DNA of 64,000 bases from Thalassomonas actiniarum. GTDB taxonomy: Bacteria; Pseudomonadota; Gammaproteobacteria; Enterobacterales; Alteromonadaceae. The notes under the pieces are model-generated. The model was not told the DNA's origin. It was given only the letters and a program-made list of their open reading frames with translations, and did not search any database. Made by a program: the position numbers and the translations under genes. The stretch spans positions 3,286,001-3,350,000 of the forward strand of contig NZ_CP059735.1 in NCBI RefSeq assembly GCF_000948975.2, in the 5' to 3' direction. This document shows, in pieces, positions 1-8,730 of this stretch (the first letter of the stretch is position 1; each line of letters opens with the position of its first letter).

Positions 1-1938
1 TTTTCCGAGTCCATGGGGATTGGCAACAGGCTCTGCCAGACTTAAAAAGCGTTCGCGATTGACCTGGTATTCACGCAGCAGGTGACTGAAGGTGGTAATG
101 TCAGTGATAACCTCACGGTAAGTATCTCCGAGAGCTTTTTTTTCCATTTCCAGACTTAAAGTTTGCGCCTTAAGTTTTAACCGGCATTCCAGGCCGGCAA
201 ACAGGATTTTCTTAAATAAATCGTTGGCAACAAGTTGCTGTTCCTTATGGGCCTGAATATTAAATAAGGACAAAGGCATCGACATCAGCAGCGGCCGTTC
301 GCTGATTTCGGTGAGATCGCTTAACAAGCGGTAACTGTCGAGTCCTTCGCGGGTACAGTCTTGCTCGGCGCTTACCAGGGTGCGCAACTTGCCCTGCACC
401 ACATCGGTATAAAGATTAAAGCGGATACCGTCAAAAGCCAGCAACAGGGTCAGTAATACCGCTGCCGCCATCGAACCCAGTTGAAAACGGCGCAGGGTTT
501 TCTGGGTGGAAAAATACCTTTGCTCCAGCGGAAAGGCCAAGTGCTTTTCCCCGAAGATTTTGCGGTTGACCACATCATTGACAAAGCTGACCTTGTTTTC
601 CAACGCGCCGCTAAAATAGATGCCCCTGAGCGGCAAGGCTTCCTGAAAACTGCTGCGGGCAAAGGCACTGCTGATCACTGCCTTTAACGGCTTAAATAAA
701 GCGCAGAAATTATGGCGGAACAGCATAAAACGGTCGATATCACCTATTTCCTGGCCGCTAGCCGCCACCTGCAACTGGGCCGCTTGCAGGTTTTCCATGA
801 CCTGATGAAGCGCTTCGTTGATCCAGTCTTTGCTAAAGGCGCTGTCGAGGCGGTAAGGATTAGACCAGCCGATCATTTCATCCCGCCTTGCTATAGGCTG
901 GGCCTGCCAAAAGGCATCAAAACCTTCAATACCGTCGCACTGGGTAACGATCAGGTATACCGGCAGCACAAAACCGGTTTGTTTTTGTACCTGCCATAAT
1001 TGCTGGAATAAATCTTCCCCCAGCGCCAGTAGGGTTGCCGGTTCGCGGCATTTCAGCAAGGTTTTGGCGGAGACCGTTAAAATAATACCGTCTACCGGTC
1101 TTTCCGGGCGATACCAGTGTAAGAGTTCGATCAGGTAGCTAAAACGTTTGTTTCTTTGCTGCGGGCTCAGCTCGGGTTCATGAAAGCTTGAGGCTTCCCG
1201 CTCCAGGGGATCGCTGAGCTCGGCGCTGCAGCCGGGAGCTTTATTGTCCTGATCGATGACCACGGCATGATCAAAAAAGTGCCAGCCGCTGCCGGGATCC
1301 TTTAATTTTTTCTCCCTCGGCTGCAGCTGCGCCCGGCGCCCCTTGGTAACGGCTTTGATTAGCGCACTTTTACCGCTGCCCTGCTCGCCGATAAGCAAAA
1401 ACCAGGGCATGTTATAGCGCCAGTCGCGCTTGGTGGTGAGGTATTTCATGGCATTGACGGCGCGGCGCACCTGGCCCAGATGCAACCATTGCCAGCGGGA
1501 TTTTTTCCGTTTGGCCTTACTAAACTTGCTCAGCCACTCGGACAGCAAACGAAACGGTGCCAGCAGCCAGGCAAAACCCTTTTTAATACCGGCAACCAAC
1601 AAGCCAAATAAATATTGCAGCAACTGGTTGCCGCTTTTAAGCAGCCATAACACCAGTAAAAGCGCCAATACCGCCAATAAAATCAATGCCAGTGCCTGCC
1701 ACAGCGGATCTTGCCAGATAGGCCTGAGCTGCTCCACCATGGGCAAGAGTCTATCCATCAGTGCCTGTTTAAGCTCCAGCGCCAACAGGCTGAGCTGCGC
1801 CAGGAGTTCATTAAACCTTTCCTTAAGCTGCTCAATTAACGAGCCCGCTTCGGTATTCGCGAACACGTTTATTACAGCCCCCGGAAAAGCATCAAGCTTT
1901 GCCAAAATAACGCTAAAAACCTCACTGAGCCATGACAT
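1..1938 (-). CDS. tssM: TssM (IcmF), T6SS inner-membrane complex protein, 3' part outside window
   Basis: Reading leftward from an ATG at 1938, the frame stays open for 646 codons to the window edge, so the C-terminal half is missing (the family is usually 1100-1200 aa). A hydrophobic segment near residues 80-100, a Walker A motif GEQGSGKS at 184-191 and a second membrane segment near 450-470 fit TssM, the large inner-membrane ATPase-like subunit that joins TssL and TssJ in the T6SS trans-envelope complex. The start shares one base with the tssL stop (TAATG), so translation is probably coupled. Neighbours tssL, tssK and tssJ confirm the assignment. The complete Walker A suggests a nucleotide-binding TssM. 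Confidence 0.93.
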   Translation of the reverse strand, partial: MSWLSEVFSVILAKLDAFPGAVINVFANTEAGSLIEQLKERFNELLAQLSLLALELKQALMDRLLPMVEQLRPIWQDPLWQALALILLAVLALLLVLWLLKSGNQLLQYLFGLLVAGIKKGFAWLLAPFRLLSEWLSKFSKAKRKKSRWQWLHLGQVRRAVNAMKYLTTKRDWRYNMPWFLLIGEQGSGKSALIKAVTKGRRAQLQPREKKLKDPGSGWHFFDHAVVIDQDNKAPGCSAELSDPLEREASSFHEPELSPQQRNKRFSYLIELLHWYRPERPVDGIILTVSAKTLLKCREPATLLALGEDLFQQLWQVQKQTGFVLPVYLIVTQCDGIEGFDAFWQAQPIARRDEMIGWSNPYRLDSAFSKDWINEALHQVMENLQAAQLQVAASGQEIGDIDRFMLFRHNFCALFKPLKAVISSAFARSSFQEALPLRGIYFSGALENKVSFVNDVVNRKIFGEKHLAFPLEQRYFSTQKTLRRFQLGSMAAAVLLTLLLAFDGIRFNLYTDVVQGKLRTLVSAEQDCTREGLDSYRLLSDLTEISERPLLMSMPLSLFNIQAHKEQQLVANDLFKKILFAGLECRLKLKAQTLSLEMEKKALGDTYREVITDITTFSHLLREYQVNRERFLSLAEPVANPHGLGK

Positions 1939-2681
1939 TAGCCGCCCATCCATTGGTTAAGGCTCCAGGTCAGGGAGTACCACAGGCCTGCCCCGAAAAT
2001 CAGATAAAACACCACACCATAAGTGATCGCCCGGTACCAGTTAGCCAGCGGCGCCAACCTTTGCTCCTGCTCCGACACCAACTGCTGCTGGTAGGCTTCT
2101 TTACTGATGGCGACACTTTCATCACTTTGCCCGCGGTTGACGATATTAAAAAGTTTTTTTCGGTAATAGGCCTGCTGCTGTTCATCATCGCGATAGAGTC
2201 CGAAAAACCCCAGGCGCAGCACTAACAGGTATAAGGCTGCCAGCTGCCGCTCAAGATCGTCATAATTGCCGTCACTGAGCAATTCGTCCATGTGCTGATA
2301 TAACACCGCACCGGCGGAGCAGCTTTGATAATGCTGTTGCTCCAGCAGCACCTGGTGCCAATGCGCCTTGCCCGGCCAGTCCAGATCCATGATCAATAAC
2401 TCGTCCGCCAGCGACACCATGGCAAAGCAGGCCTTGTCCAGCATATAGAGTTCCCGGTCCGTTAAACTATAGCGATACTCCAGCTGTTTTCTGTCAATCC
2501 ACTGTCCCAGCAACAAACTGATGGCAGAGGCTGTTTCACTGTCGCTGGGCAAATTATCCAGCTTTAAAATTGCCATCACTTCGTTATTGAGCTGGCCTTC
2601 GCGGATCCAGATTTTTATCGTCGCTATTTGCTGGTAAAACTGGCTCATCAGGGCCACCAGGTTAATCGCTTCAGCTTTCAT
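1938..2681 (-). CDS. tssL: TssL (DotU), T6SS inner-membrane protein
   Basis: The 247-aa protein has a helical cytoplasmic DotU domain followed by one C-terminal membrane helix (about residues 215-240), the normal topology of short TssL. There is no peptidoglycan-binding OmpA-like extension, so cell-wall anchoring would have to come from another protein. TssL binds TssM and TssK and links the baseplate to the membrane complex. It sits 24 bp after tssK and overlaps tssM by one base. Confidence 0.93.
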   Translation of the reverse strand: MKAEAINLVALMSQFYQQIATIKIWIREGQLNNEVMAILKLDNLPSDSETASAISLLLGQWIDRKQLEYRYSLTDRELYMLDKACFAMVSLADELLIMDLDWPGKAHWHQVLLEQQHYQSCSAGAVLYQHMDELLSDGNYDDLERQLAALYLLVLRLGFFGLYRDDEQQQAYYRKKLFNIVNRGQSDESVAISKEAYQQQLVSEQEQRLAPLANWYRAITYGVVFYLIFGAGLWYSLTWSLNQWMGG

Positions 2682-2705
2682 GACTCAGCCTTTCCTTGTC
2701 TGTTG

Positions 2706-4088
2706 CTATGCTTCATGGGGCAAATGCAATACGATACGTTTAGGTTGAAAATCTTTTAATTTACCGCTGGTACAGGTTAATACCAGGGTCTGGCCCACCT
2801 TGATATAATCTTTATTTTTCTTGATGTAGAAAAGTCCATGGCCGCTGGCAGCAGTGACCCCTGAACTGTCTTCGGGGTCGGGGGATGCCGTTTCTGCTCC
2901 CAATACCCGTTTGGTTTTTAAATCGTTATGTAAGGTCGACGAGGCAATACGGCAGGCTTTGAGCCATTGCTCCTGCTCCGCCAGGCTGGTATTTTCCCGG
3001 GGGATAAGCTCTATCAGCAGGTCACGGCCCGCCCAGGCCTTGTCATAAGTCAGGGTGAAGAAGCCGTCGCGGGTTTCATCAAAGGCGATGCTGGTGTATT
3101 TGAGATTAACCCGGTTAACCTGCTCGCCGATATAATCCAGAACAAAGGCAAGGCTGGGTAAAATATCTTTATGATCGTACCGGGGCAGTTTTGGCGGCAT
3201 ACGGCCGGGATCAAGTATGCTGATCCCCCCGGCCATACGAGCCAGCACCTGGTAAACTTCCCACGGAGAGCTGTTTTCATTGTCACTGACCAGCTCAAGT
3301 TCCGCCAGGTTCTGCACCATAGCGCGGATCCAGACACTGTGCTGCTCGGTGATGCGGCTGCCCAGCTGCTGCTCGCCGTCTTCTGAAAAGCCCGCCAGTT
3401 GCCGCGCCTTTTTCCTCAGGGAAAGTGCCAGCGCCTGGCACTTGTGCTGCAGCGGTTTACGGGTCTGGATAAAATCGTTGAAGGTTAAAAAATTATCGCC
3501 GCCGATGCCGAAAACCGGCGGACAATAGTCGGTAACGGAAAATTGCCCGTCGTCCACCTGGCTGATTTCCAGCAAAGGCAGCGAGATATATTGCGCTTTC
3601 ACCTTGTTGACTGCCTGCAGGGACAAAATCGGCTGCAGGTATTGCAGCACCATTTCACCTTCACCGGTATTATCATCTTTGACCGGCTGACCGTCGCTGA
3701 CATTAAAACGCTGGATGTCGGTACTGTCGCTGGCACTGCCGGGCACGCGAATGGGTACGGTCAGATGAACTTTCACCGCTTTATTTTTTGCCAGCTCTTC
3801 GTTGTCGGCCAAATCAAGCTGCAGCGCCGTGTCATGCTGCGTATTGTAATCTATATATAAACCGTCCGGCATCACGGCTTTTAACTGTCGTATATCTACC
3901 TTGCCTTCAAGCAGCTGGCCTTCATCCAGTGACAAAGCCATTATTCCCCAGCGGTACTGGGCGATGGACAGCATTTGCAGTTGCAGCTGGGCTTCCCAAT
4001 AAAGATGGTTTTGCTGAAAGTGCTGCGGCGATAACAGCATGCCTTCATGCCAGCAGATAGATTGCGGGGTGCGCGCTTTATTGTTCAT
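2706..4088 (-). CDS. tssK: TssK, T6SS baseplate-to-membrane adaptor
   Basis: This 460-aa protein begins with the typical TssK N-terminus (WHEGMLLSPQHFQQ), the shell-like domain that contacts the TssFG wedges. The C-terminal part, ending in a short beta-rich head, is the region that binds TssL and TssM in known systems. Length matches the family (about 440-460 aa). Its ATG overlaps the end of tssJ (ATGA, 4085-4088), supporting translation as one operon. Confidence 0.95.
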   Translation of the reverse strand: MNNKARTPQSICWHEGMLLSPQHFQQNHLYWEAQLQLQMLSIAQYRWGIMALSLDEGQLLEGKVDIRQLKAVMPDGLYIDYNTQHDTALQLDLADNEELAKNKAVKVHLTVPIRVPGSASDSTDIQRFNVSDGQPVKDDNTGEGEMVLQYLQPILSLQAVNKVKAQYISLPLLEISQVDDGQFSVTDYCPPVFGIGGDNFLTFNDFIQTRKPLQHKCQALALSLRKKARQLAGFSEDGEQQLGSRITEQHSVWIRAMVQNLAELELVSDNENSSPWEVYQVLARMAGGISILDPGRMPPKLPRYDHKDILPSLAFVLDYIGEQVNRVNLKYTSIAFDETRDGFFTLTYDKAWAGRDLLIELIPRENTSLAEQEQWLKACRIASSTLHNDLKTKRVLGAETASPDPEDSSGVTAASGHGLFYIKKNKDYIKVGQTLVLTCTSGKLKDFQPKRIVLHLPHEA

Positions 4089-4636
4089 GGGTTCAACTCT
4101 TTTAGCTGGTAGGCCGACTTGCCCAGGGTAATGAGCACTTCGTCAAACAAGGTGAGATCAGCAACGACCTGACCGCCGACATCAATGTAATTGGCAAACA
4201 TCAATACCTTAACGGCATCATCATAACCGTCGGGCAGGCTGATACTGTGCTTTGCCGTCAGCGGGACAATTTCGACATGGGCCAGGATCATTTTTTTATC
4301 GTACTGCAGCAATAAACCGGCTTTATTGGCGAACCACTGCGGCCCTTTCAGGTTTTTCACTACCGGGGTGACCGTCTCGTCAAAAATAAAGACAAAGTCT
4401 ATCGCCACGGGCACGGTATTGTTGCTGTCGGCATCTGCTGTGATACTGATATCGGATATGGTGGTTTTATCATAACTATAAAACGGCACCACCTTGCTCA
4501 GTGCCTGATTGATGCTGTTGCAGCCGCCGAGCAAAACCAGGCAAGCGCACAGCAATGCCGGATATAGCCATGTGCGGCGCAAAAAAAACGGCGGCAAGCC
4601 GTTTTGGCTAATGGTGAACCTGTCCTCAAAATTCAT
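4085..4636 (-). CDS. tssJ: TssJ, T6SS outer-membrane lipoprotein
   Basis: The 183-aa product has an N-terminal hydrophobic stretch ending in the lipobox LLGGC at about residues 35-39, so it should be cleaved and lipidated. The rest fits the small beta-sandwich TssJ fold that contacts the periplasmic end of TssM. The leader is unusually long: about 20 mostly polar residues precede the hydrophobic core, so an internal start is possible, although no better methionine with a ribosome binding site was seen. It lies between tssG (96-bp gap) and tssK (4-bp overlap). Confidence 0.88.
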   Translation of the reverse strand: MNFEDRFTISQNGLPPFFLRRTWLYPALLCACLVLLGGCNSINQALSKVVPFYSYDKTTISDISITADADSNNTVPVAIDFVFIFDETVTPVVKNLKGPQWFANKAGLLLQYDKKMILAHVEIVPLTAKHSISLPDGYDDAVKVLMFANYIDVGGQVVADLTLFDEVLITLGKSAYQLKELNP

Positions 4637-4732
4637 TGTTTTTTCCGTCTGCTTTTATTTTTTATATGGGTTTAATGTCAATACAAAAATAACCTTTATC
4701 TGTCCGGCCGGGCTTTCGTTTCAAGGTGAACG

Positions 4733-5782
4733 TCAGTGCACCAGGTTGAGCATAAAGCTCACCCGCCTGTCGCCTAGTTCCTTATCGCTGTCGTCATCGG
4801 CTTTTTGGCTTGAGAGCCAGGAGCCGAACCCTAAGACATTGCTTACTTGCTTCTCCTGGCTTAATAGCGCCGCACAGCCAATGCTGTGATCGCACACCAG
4901 GGTGATCTTACAGTCACAGCGGATATCGCTGATCCATTGGACCAGACGGCGCAATTTGTCATGCTCTTCGCCGCCGGGCACCAGTTGGTTTAACCTGTTT
5001 GGCGGCATAGGACCCAGCACCAGCTCAAACACCGCCTGTTGATCCCAGATATCCCGTCCCAGGGTGGCTTCTTCCCCGAGACGATGATTGGCCTGGCCCA
5101 GCAAGGTATGATCGCTGCTTTCCACTCTTAACCAGCGGCCCTGGAAACACTTCATGTCCATCAGGGGCAAGTTAAAGTTGATGTCAAATAACTTGGTCAT
5201 GGTCGGCAAGGTCATGCGGGTATTGGCCAGATCGCCGGCCAGACCGATCAGGGTATCGCTGCCCTGATGATGTAATTTCCTTTGCTGCTCGCTTAAGTGG
5301 CCGCTTAGCGACAATAAAAACCGGCCGCTTTCCGTTTTTTGCGCCGGGGCCCTGGCCAGGGTGTGATCGCTGCGGGCACGGATCAAATACCTCAGCGCCT
5401 GGATGCGGTTATTAAACAGATCAATAAAGGCCTGCATTGCCCCTTTGCCGTCGGTGATATCATCGTGGAGCATTTCGACAAAGGCTTCCGGCAAAGGCCC
5501 GCCACAACCGGCGATATTGTAGCGGCTGCAAATGATTTGTGTTTTTGCCTGTTCGCCATTGTCGGCGTTTGCCTGCCTGACTTCGCGGATTTCTCCCGGC
5601 GGGAAGTCCTGTGCACTGGAGGCATTGAAATCGATATATTGATGGATCAGGTTCAGCAGATGCTCATCCGCTTCGCGCGCGGGTAACAGCAGCCGTACCA
5701 GCTGGTAAAAGGACCAGTCGGCGTCTATTTTGGTGTACAGATCGGCTACAGTATAACCTGTTCGCCAATGCGCGCTGGCCAT
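4733..5782 (-). CDS. tssG: TssG, T6SS baseplate wedge protein
   Basis: The protein (349 aa from this ATG) matches TssG (VasB/ImpH) in length and position directly after tssF. The near-N-terminal segment with FYQLVRLLLP is characteristic of this family. TssG pairs with two TssF and TssE to form the baseplate wedge. I chose ATG 5782 because an AAGGAG lies 10 bases upstream; a GTG at 5791 is the alternative and would place the Shine-Dalgarno too close. The start lies inside the 3' end of tssF, so the two are probably coupled. Confidence 0.92.
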   Translation of the reverse strand: MASAHWRTGYTVADLYTKIDADWSFYQLVRLLLPAREADEHLLNLIHQYIDFNASSAQDFPPGEIREVRQANADNGEQAKTQIICSRYNIAGCGGPLPEAFVEMLHDDITDGKGAMQAFIDLFNNRIQALRYLIRARSDHTLARAPAQKTESGRFLLSLSGHLSEQQRKLHHQGSDTLIGLAGDLANTRMTLPTMTKLFDINFNLPLMDMKCFQGRWLRVESSDHTLLGQANHRLGEEATLGRDIWDQQAVFELVLGPMPPNRLNQLVPGGEEHDKLRRLVQWISDIRCDCKITLVCDHSIGCAALLSQEKQVSNVLGFGSWLSSQKADDDSDKELGDRRVSFMLNLVH

Positions 5783-7581
5783 TGCTTCCACACTCCTTCA
5801 CGTTTATCGCTGATAAGTTGCAGCTGGACAAAATGATTTAAGCTGGTGTACAAACCAAAGAAATAACTTAATACCGCGCCAAGCAACAGGGCATTGGCGC
5901 CGTCAAAATAATCTTCATTGATGGCTAAGGACACCCGGGTACCACGGCAATGGCCGCGCCACATTTGCCTGCCGATGCGCTTTACTACGGCGCCAGACTC
6001 CATGCCGGTTAAGCCGTCGAGTTGGCGGGCATGGGAGACAGCATTGGGATCGCAATATAAGCGCAACAACTGGCGCAGCAGCTCAAGCCGGTTCTCCCCC
6101 TCCCCCAGGGCATTGAGGTTCAACGACAGCTGAGATAACAGCTTGATATTATTTTCCCCGTCCAGGCTGGCCCCTTTAAATTTGCTCGGCATTTCCACGA
6201 CATCGGCATTGAGCATAGGTCCTGCCCCCACCAGCTGCAGTTTTTGCCCCACCCTGAGCGCCTCCGGCAAGCGGCGGTTATTACACCAGCCTTTGACCAC
6301 TAAGGTCTGGTCAATCGGCTGACTCGGGGAAAAGTCGGCATCGTAAATCGATAAAAAGGTGTCGCAGCCGCGCTCACCCGGGGTCAACAACTGGGTTAAC
6401 CGGGTAATATAATACTGGTTGGCGGTGGGTTTGGTATTGGTGCCGAGCCAGGCACTGACGGTATTGCTTTTGCCGTCAAAGGCAATGCTGCGCACCTCGG
6501 ATATGCTGTGCACTTCCGATTGCAGGTAAAAACGTTCATCCGCCAACAGCCGGTATTCATGCTGGTTTTGCTTGAGCTGCACCGGTTTAAAGGAGCGGGC
6601 AAAAAGGTTGATGGCAGGAAAGCAATTGACTTCAAAACTGGTTTTATTTAATGAGATGGCATTGCTGGTTTCATCAAGTAAAAACAGGATTTCAAAGCTT
6701 TCGACCGCACCGCTTAATGCCTGCTTTTCAAGCAACCGGGTCACTTCAAAGAAGTAAAACTTCTCGGGAAAAGTAAAATATTCCTGCAACAAGCGATAAG
6801 CCCTGTGGCTGCCGGCATCGTCGGGTAAAACATTTTCTTCCCGGCCAAAACCCAGCCACTGTATGGCGCTGTCGGCTTTATTGCCGGCATCATCGAGCAA
6901 CACTACCTTGTCGTTGACCCGCACCGCACAACCCACCAGGCGGTCGGCCAGCAGCCGGTACAGCTGAATGCGCTGGCTGATATCACCGATATAAAAACGC
7001 AGCTTATCCAGCGGATATTGATGCAAGGCTTCGGTGCCGGTATTGGCAATTTGCACCGAGATCACCGACTGAACATCGGTACGCTGGTCGAGAAAGGCAA
7101 AGTAGTTTTTCGGCAACACCTTGATTTCATCGACATCAAAGGGCCACATCGGCGTATGGTAGCAATTGATAAACTGGCAGTCGGTGCTCTCGCTCTGGCC
7201 GCCTTTGACCACGCGGCTGGCCTTGCCGATAAACTGCCGGCCTTTTTCCAGGGTATAGCCGTTGATAAAGTTAGCGCCGTCGTTTTCGACATTTGCCTTT
7301 AATACCGTCATACAGGGCAAAGAGCGGATCAGGTTGGGATAGAGGCTGTGCAGCAACTGGTTGGGAATTTGATCTCTTTGTTTTTGCAGATCGCCGCGCA
7401 ATTGCCCGGTCATATAAGCAAAGGATTGCAACAGCTGCTCGACATCGGCGTCGGCAGAGCGGCCTGCGCTTAATTTGAGCTCGGCGGCAACTTCCGGGTA
7501 GGTATGACTAAAGTCTGCTACCGAAGTACGCAAAAAGCGCATTTCCTCTTGAAAATACTCGTATAAACTGGTCACTTGCAC
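5746..7581 (-). CDS. tssF: TssF, T6SS baseplate wedge protein
   Basis: The 611-aa protein is a standard-length TssF (VasA/ImpG). The N-terminal region with EEMRFLRTSVADFSHTYPEVAAEL and the following DPDVEQLL-like segment (here DADVEQLLQSFAYMTG) are family hallmarks. TssF forms the core of the phage-gp6-like baseplate wedge with TssG and TssE. It follows tssE after 22 bp and its last codons overlap tssG. No frameshift or truncation is visible. Confidence 0.94.
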   Translation of the reverse strand: MQVTSLYEYFQEEMRFLRTSVADFSHTYPEVAAELKLSAGRSADADVEQLLQSFAYMTGQLRGDLQKQRDQIPNQLLHSLYPNLIRSLPCMTVLKANVENDGANFINGYTLEKGRQFIGKASRVVKGGQSESTDCQFINCYHTPMWPFDVDEIKVLPKNYFAFLDQRTDVQSVISVQIANTGTEALHQYPLDKLRFYIGDISQRIQLYRLLADRLVGCAVRVNDKVVLLDDAGNKADSAIQWLGFGREENVLPDDAGSHRAYRLLQEYFTFPEKFYFFEVTRLLEKQALSGAVESFEILFLLDETSNAISLNKTSFEVNCFPAINLFARSFKPVQLKQNQHEYRLLADERFYLQSEVHSISEVRSIAFDGKSNTVSAWLGTNTKPTANQYYITRLTQLLTPGERGCDTFLSIYDADFSPSQPIDQTLVVKGWCNNRRLPEALRVGQKLQLVGAGPMLNADVVEMPSKFKGASLDGENNIKLLSQLSLNLNALGEGENRLELLRQLLRLYCDPNAVSHARQLDGLTGMESGAVVKRIGRQMWRGHCRGTRVSLAINEDYFDGANALLLGAVLSYFFGLYTSLNHFVQLQLISDKREGVWKQWPARIGEQVIL

Positions 7582-7603
7582 GTCCGTTTATTCATCTTAA
7601 ACC

Positions 7604-7993
7604 TTACTCAAGATTGGCAAAAACAAACTCTTGATCGAATACTTCGTTTACCAGCTCTATCTTCAACCGGCAAACCGTGCGCATGCCCTGGTTGAGCACG
7701 CTATAGACAGTCACCCCTTTTAACCTGGGTTCATGCCTTAACAGGGTTTGCTCCAGCCTGGCCTGGTACAGCTCCTGCTGCTCCTTATTACCCGCCGACT
7801 GATCCACGATGGCCGCCATGGCATGGGGATAAATACTGTCGGTGAGCATATGGCCGGAGTCGCTGCGTAAATCCAAAGCGGCATCAATATAACCGCCGCT
7901 GTCGAGTAGCCGCGCGATGTTGTTGGTCACCGACTGCTTTAAACTCAGCGGCTGACCCGGCAGGGTCAGCTTTTCGAACAGTGACTTAACCAT
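7604..7993 (-). CDS. tssE: TssE, gp25-like T6SS baseplate protein
   Basis: This 129-aa protein has the gp25/lysozyme-like family layout: an N-terminal segment (LFEKLTLPG), a central region SVTNNIARLLDSGGY corresponding to the conserved SIxxNLxxLLNTR element, and a C-terminal RLKIELVNEVFDQE. TssE initiates sheath assembly on the baseplate. It lies between hcp and tssF. In the central motif the usual Asn-Thr-Arg is replaced by Asp-Ser-Gly, a divergence from well-studied TssE proteins. Confidence 0.88.
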   Translation of the reverse strand: MVKSLFEKLTLPGQPLSLKQSVTNNIARLLDSGGYIDAALDLRSDSGHMLTDSIYPHAMAAIVDQSAGNKEQQELYQARLEQTLLRHEPRLKGVTVYSVLNQGMRTVCRLKIELVNEVFDQEFVFANLE

Positions 7994-8089
7994 CGGCCAT
8001 TCACTCCTTCTTCCCTGATGCCGGATAGCTGATACCTGATAACGAAGTGAACAGGTAAAAGCTTACCGGCATTTTCTTAGTGCATACAA

Positions 8090-8698
8090 TTACTGCGACA
8101 AAGCACCAATAGGACGGTTTTTGGCAATACTCCAGGCCGCCGCCGAGAAGCCCTTGTTGGCCACATTGGCCCCCTGCACCTGGTGGTGCCAGGCAATTTC
8201 GGTGAAATTGAGCTTAAACTGCTCGGTCGGCATATCATTGGGGTGCGACTGGAACTGGATTTCGCTGATCATCGCCAGCCTCATCTCAAAACGCATAATG
8301 ATATTGAGCTGATCCCCGGAATTACGTAACACGTAAATCGTGGTGGGATTGCCGGTATCCGTGTCCAGGGGCTTGGCCCGCAGGCAGTAGTCATACATGC
8401 GCGGCGAGGTCACATCGACATATTTGACACAGGTAAAGTCCGAGATGATCGGCCGTCCGGAAGTACGGGAGCTGTTACTGACATCTGTCGTTACCTGCTG
8501 TTGTATGCCCTGGTTGATGGACACCAGCTCAATACAGTTTTTATGATCAAAGGTGCCGTTTGGATTCTCACCGTTATTGATGGCGTTCCAGTCGGGACCT
8601 TCCGCGCCGTCAATCAGTGATGCCCCTGTGGTACCCGACAAGGTGTCGTCGGGTTTGGTAAAGCCGCTGACACCAAATTGCAATAAAATTAAATCCAT
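8090..8698 (-). CDS. hcp: Hcp (TssD), T6SS tube protein, long form
   Basis: The 202-aa protein carries Hcp-family blocks: an IELVSINQGIQQQV strand region, the PIISDFTCVKYVD segment resembling the conserved PF(K)F(T)xxK stretch, and a C-terminal EQFKLNFTEIAWHHQVQG resembling the family's (Y)xxIxWEH element. Hcp hexamers form the inner tube that is ejected. It is about 30-40 residues longer than common Hcp proteins (about 160-172 aa); the extra length lies near residues 15-50 before the first conserved block and at the C-terminus. Its place between the sheath gene and tssE supports a structural role. Confidence 0.88.
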   Translation of the reverse strand: MDLILLQFGVSGFTKPDDTLSGTTGASLIDGAEGPDWNAINNGENPNGTFDHKNCIELVSINQGIQQQVTTDVSNSSRTSGRPIISDFTCVKYVDVTSPRMYDYCLRAKPLDTDTGNPTTIYVLRNSGDQLNIIMRFEMRLAMISEIQFQSHPNDMPTEQFKLNFTEIAWHHQVQGANVANKGFSAAAWSIAKNRPIGALSQ

Positions 8699-8730
8699 AA
8701 TCGTTCTCTCTTAAAATGACTTATCCGGGC

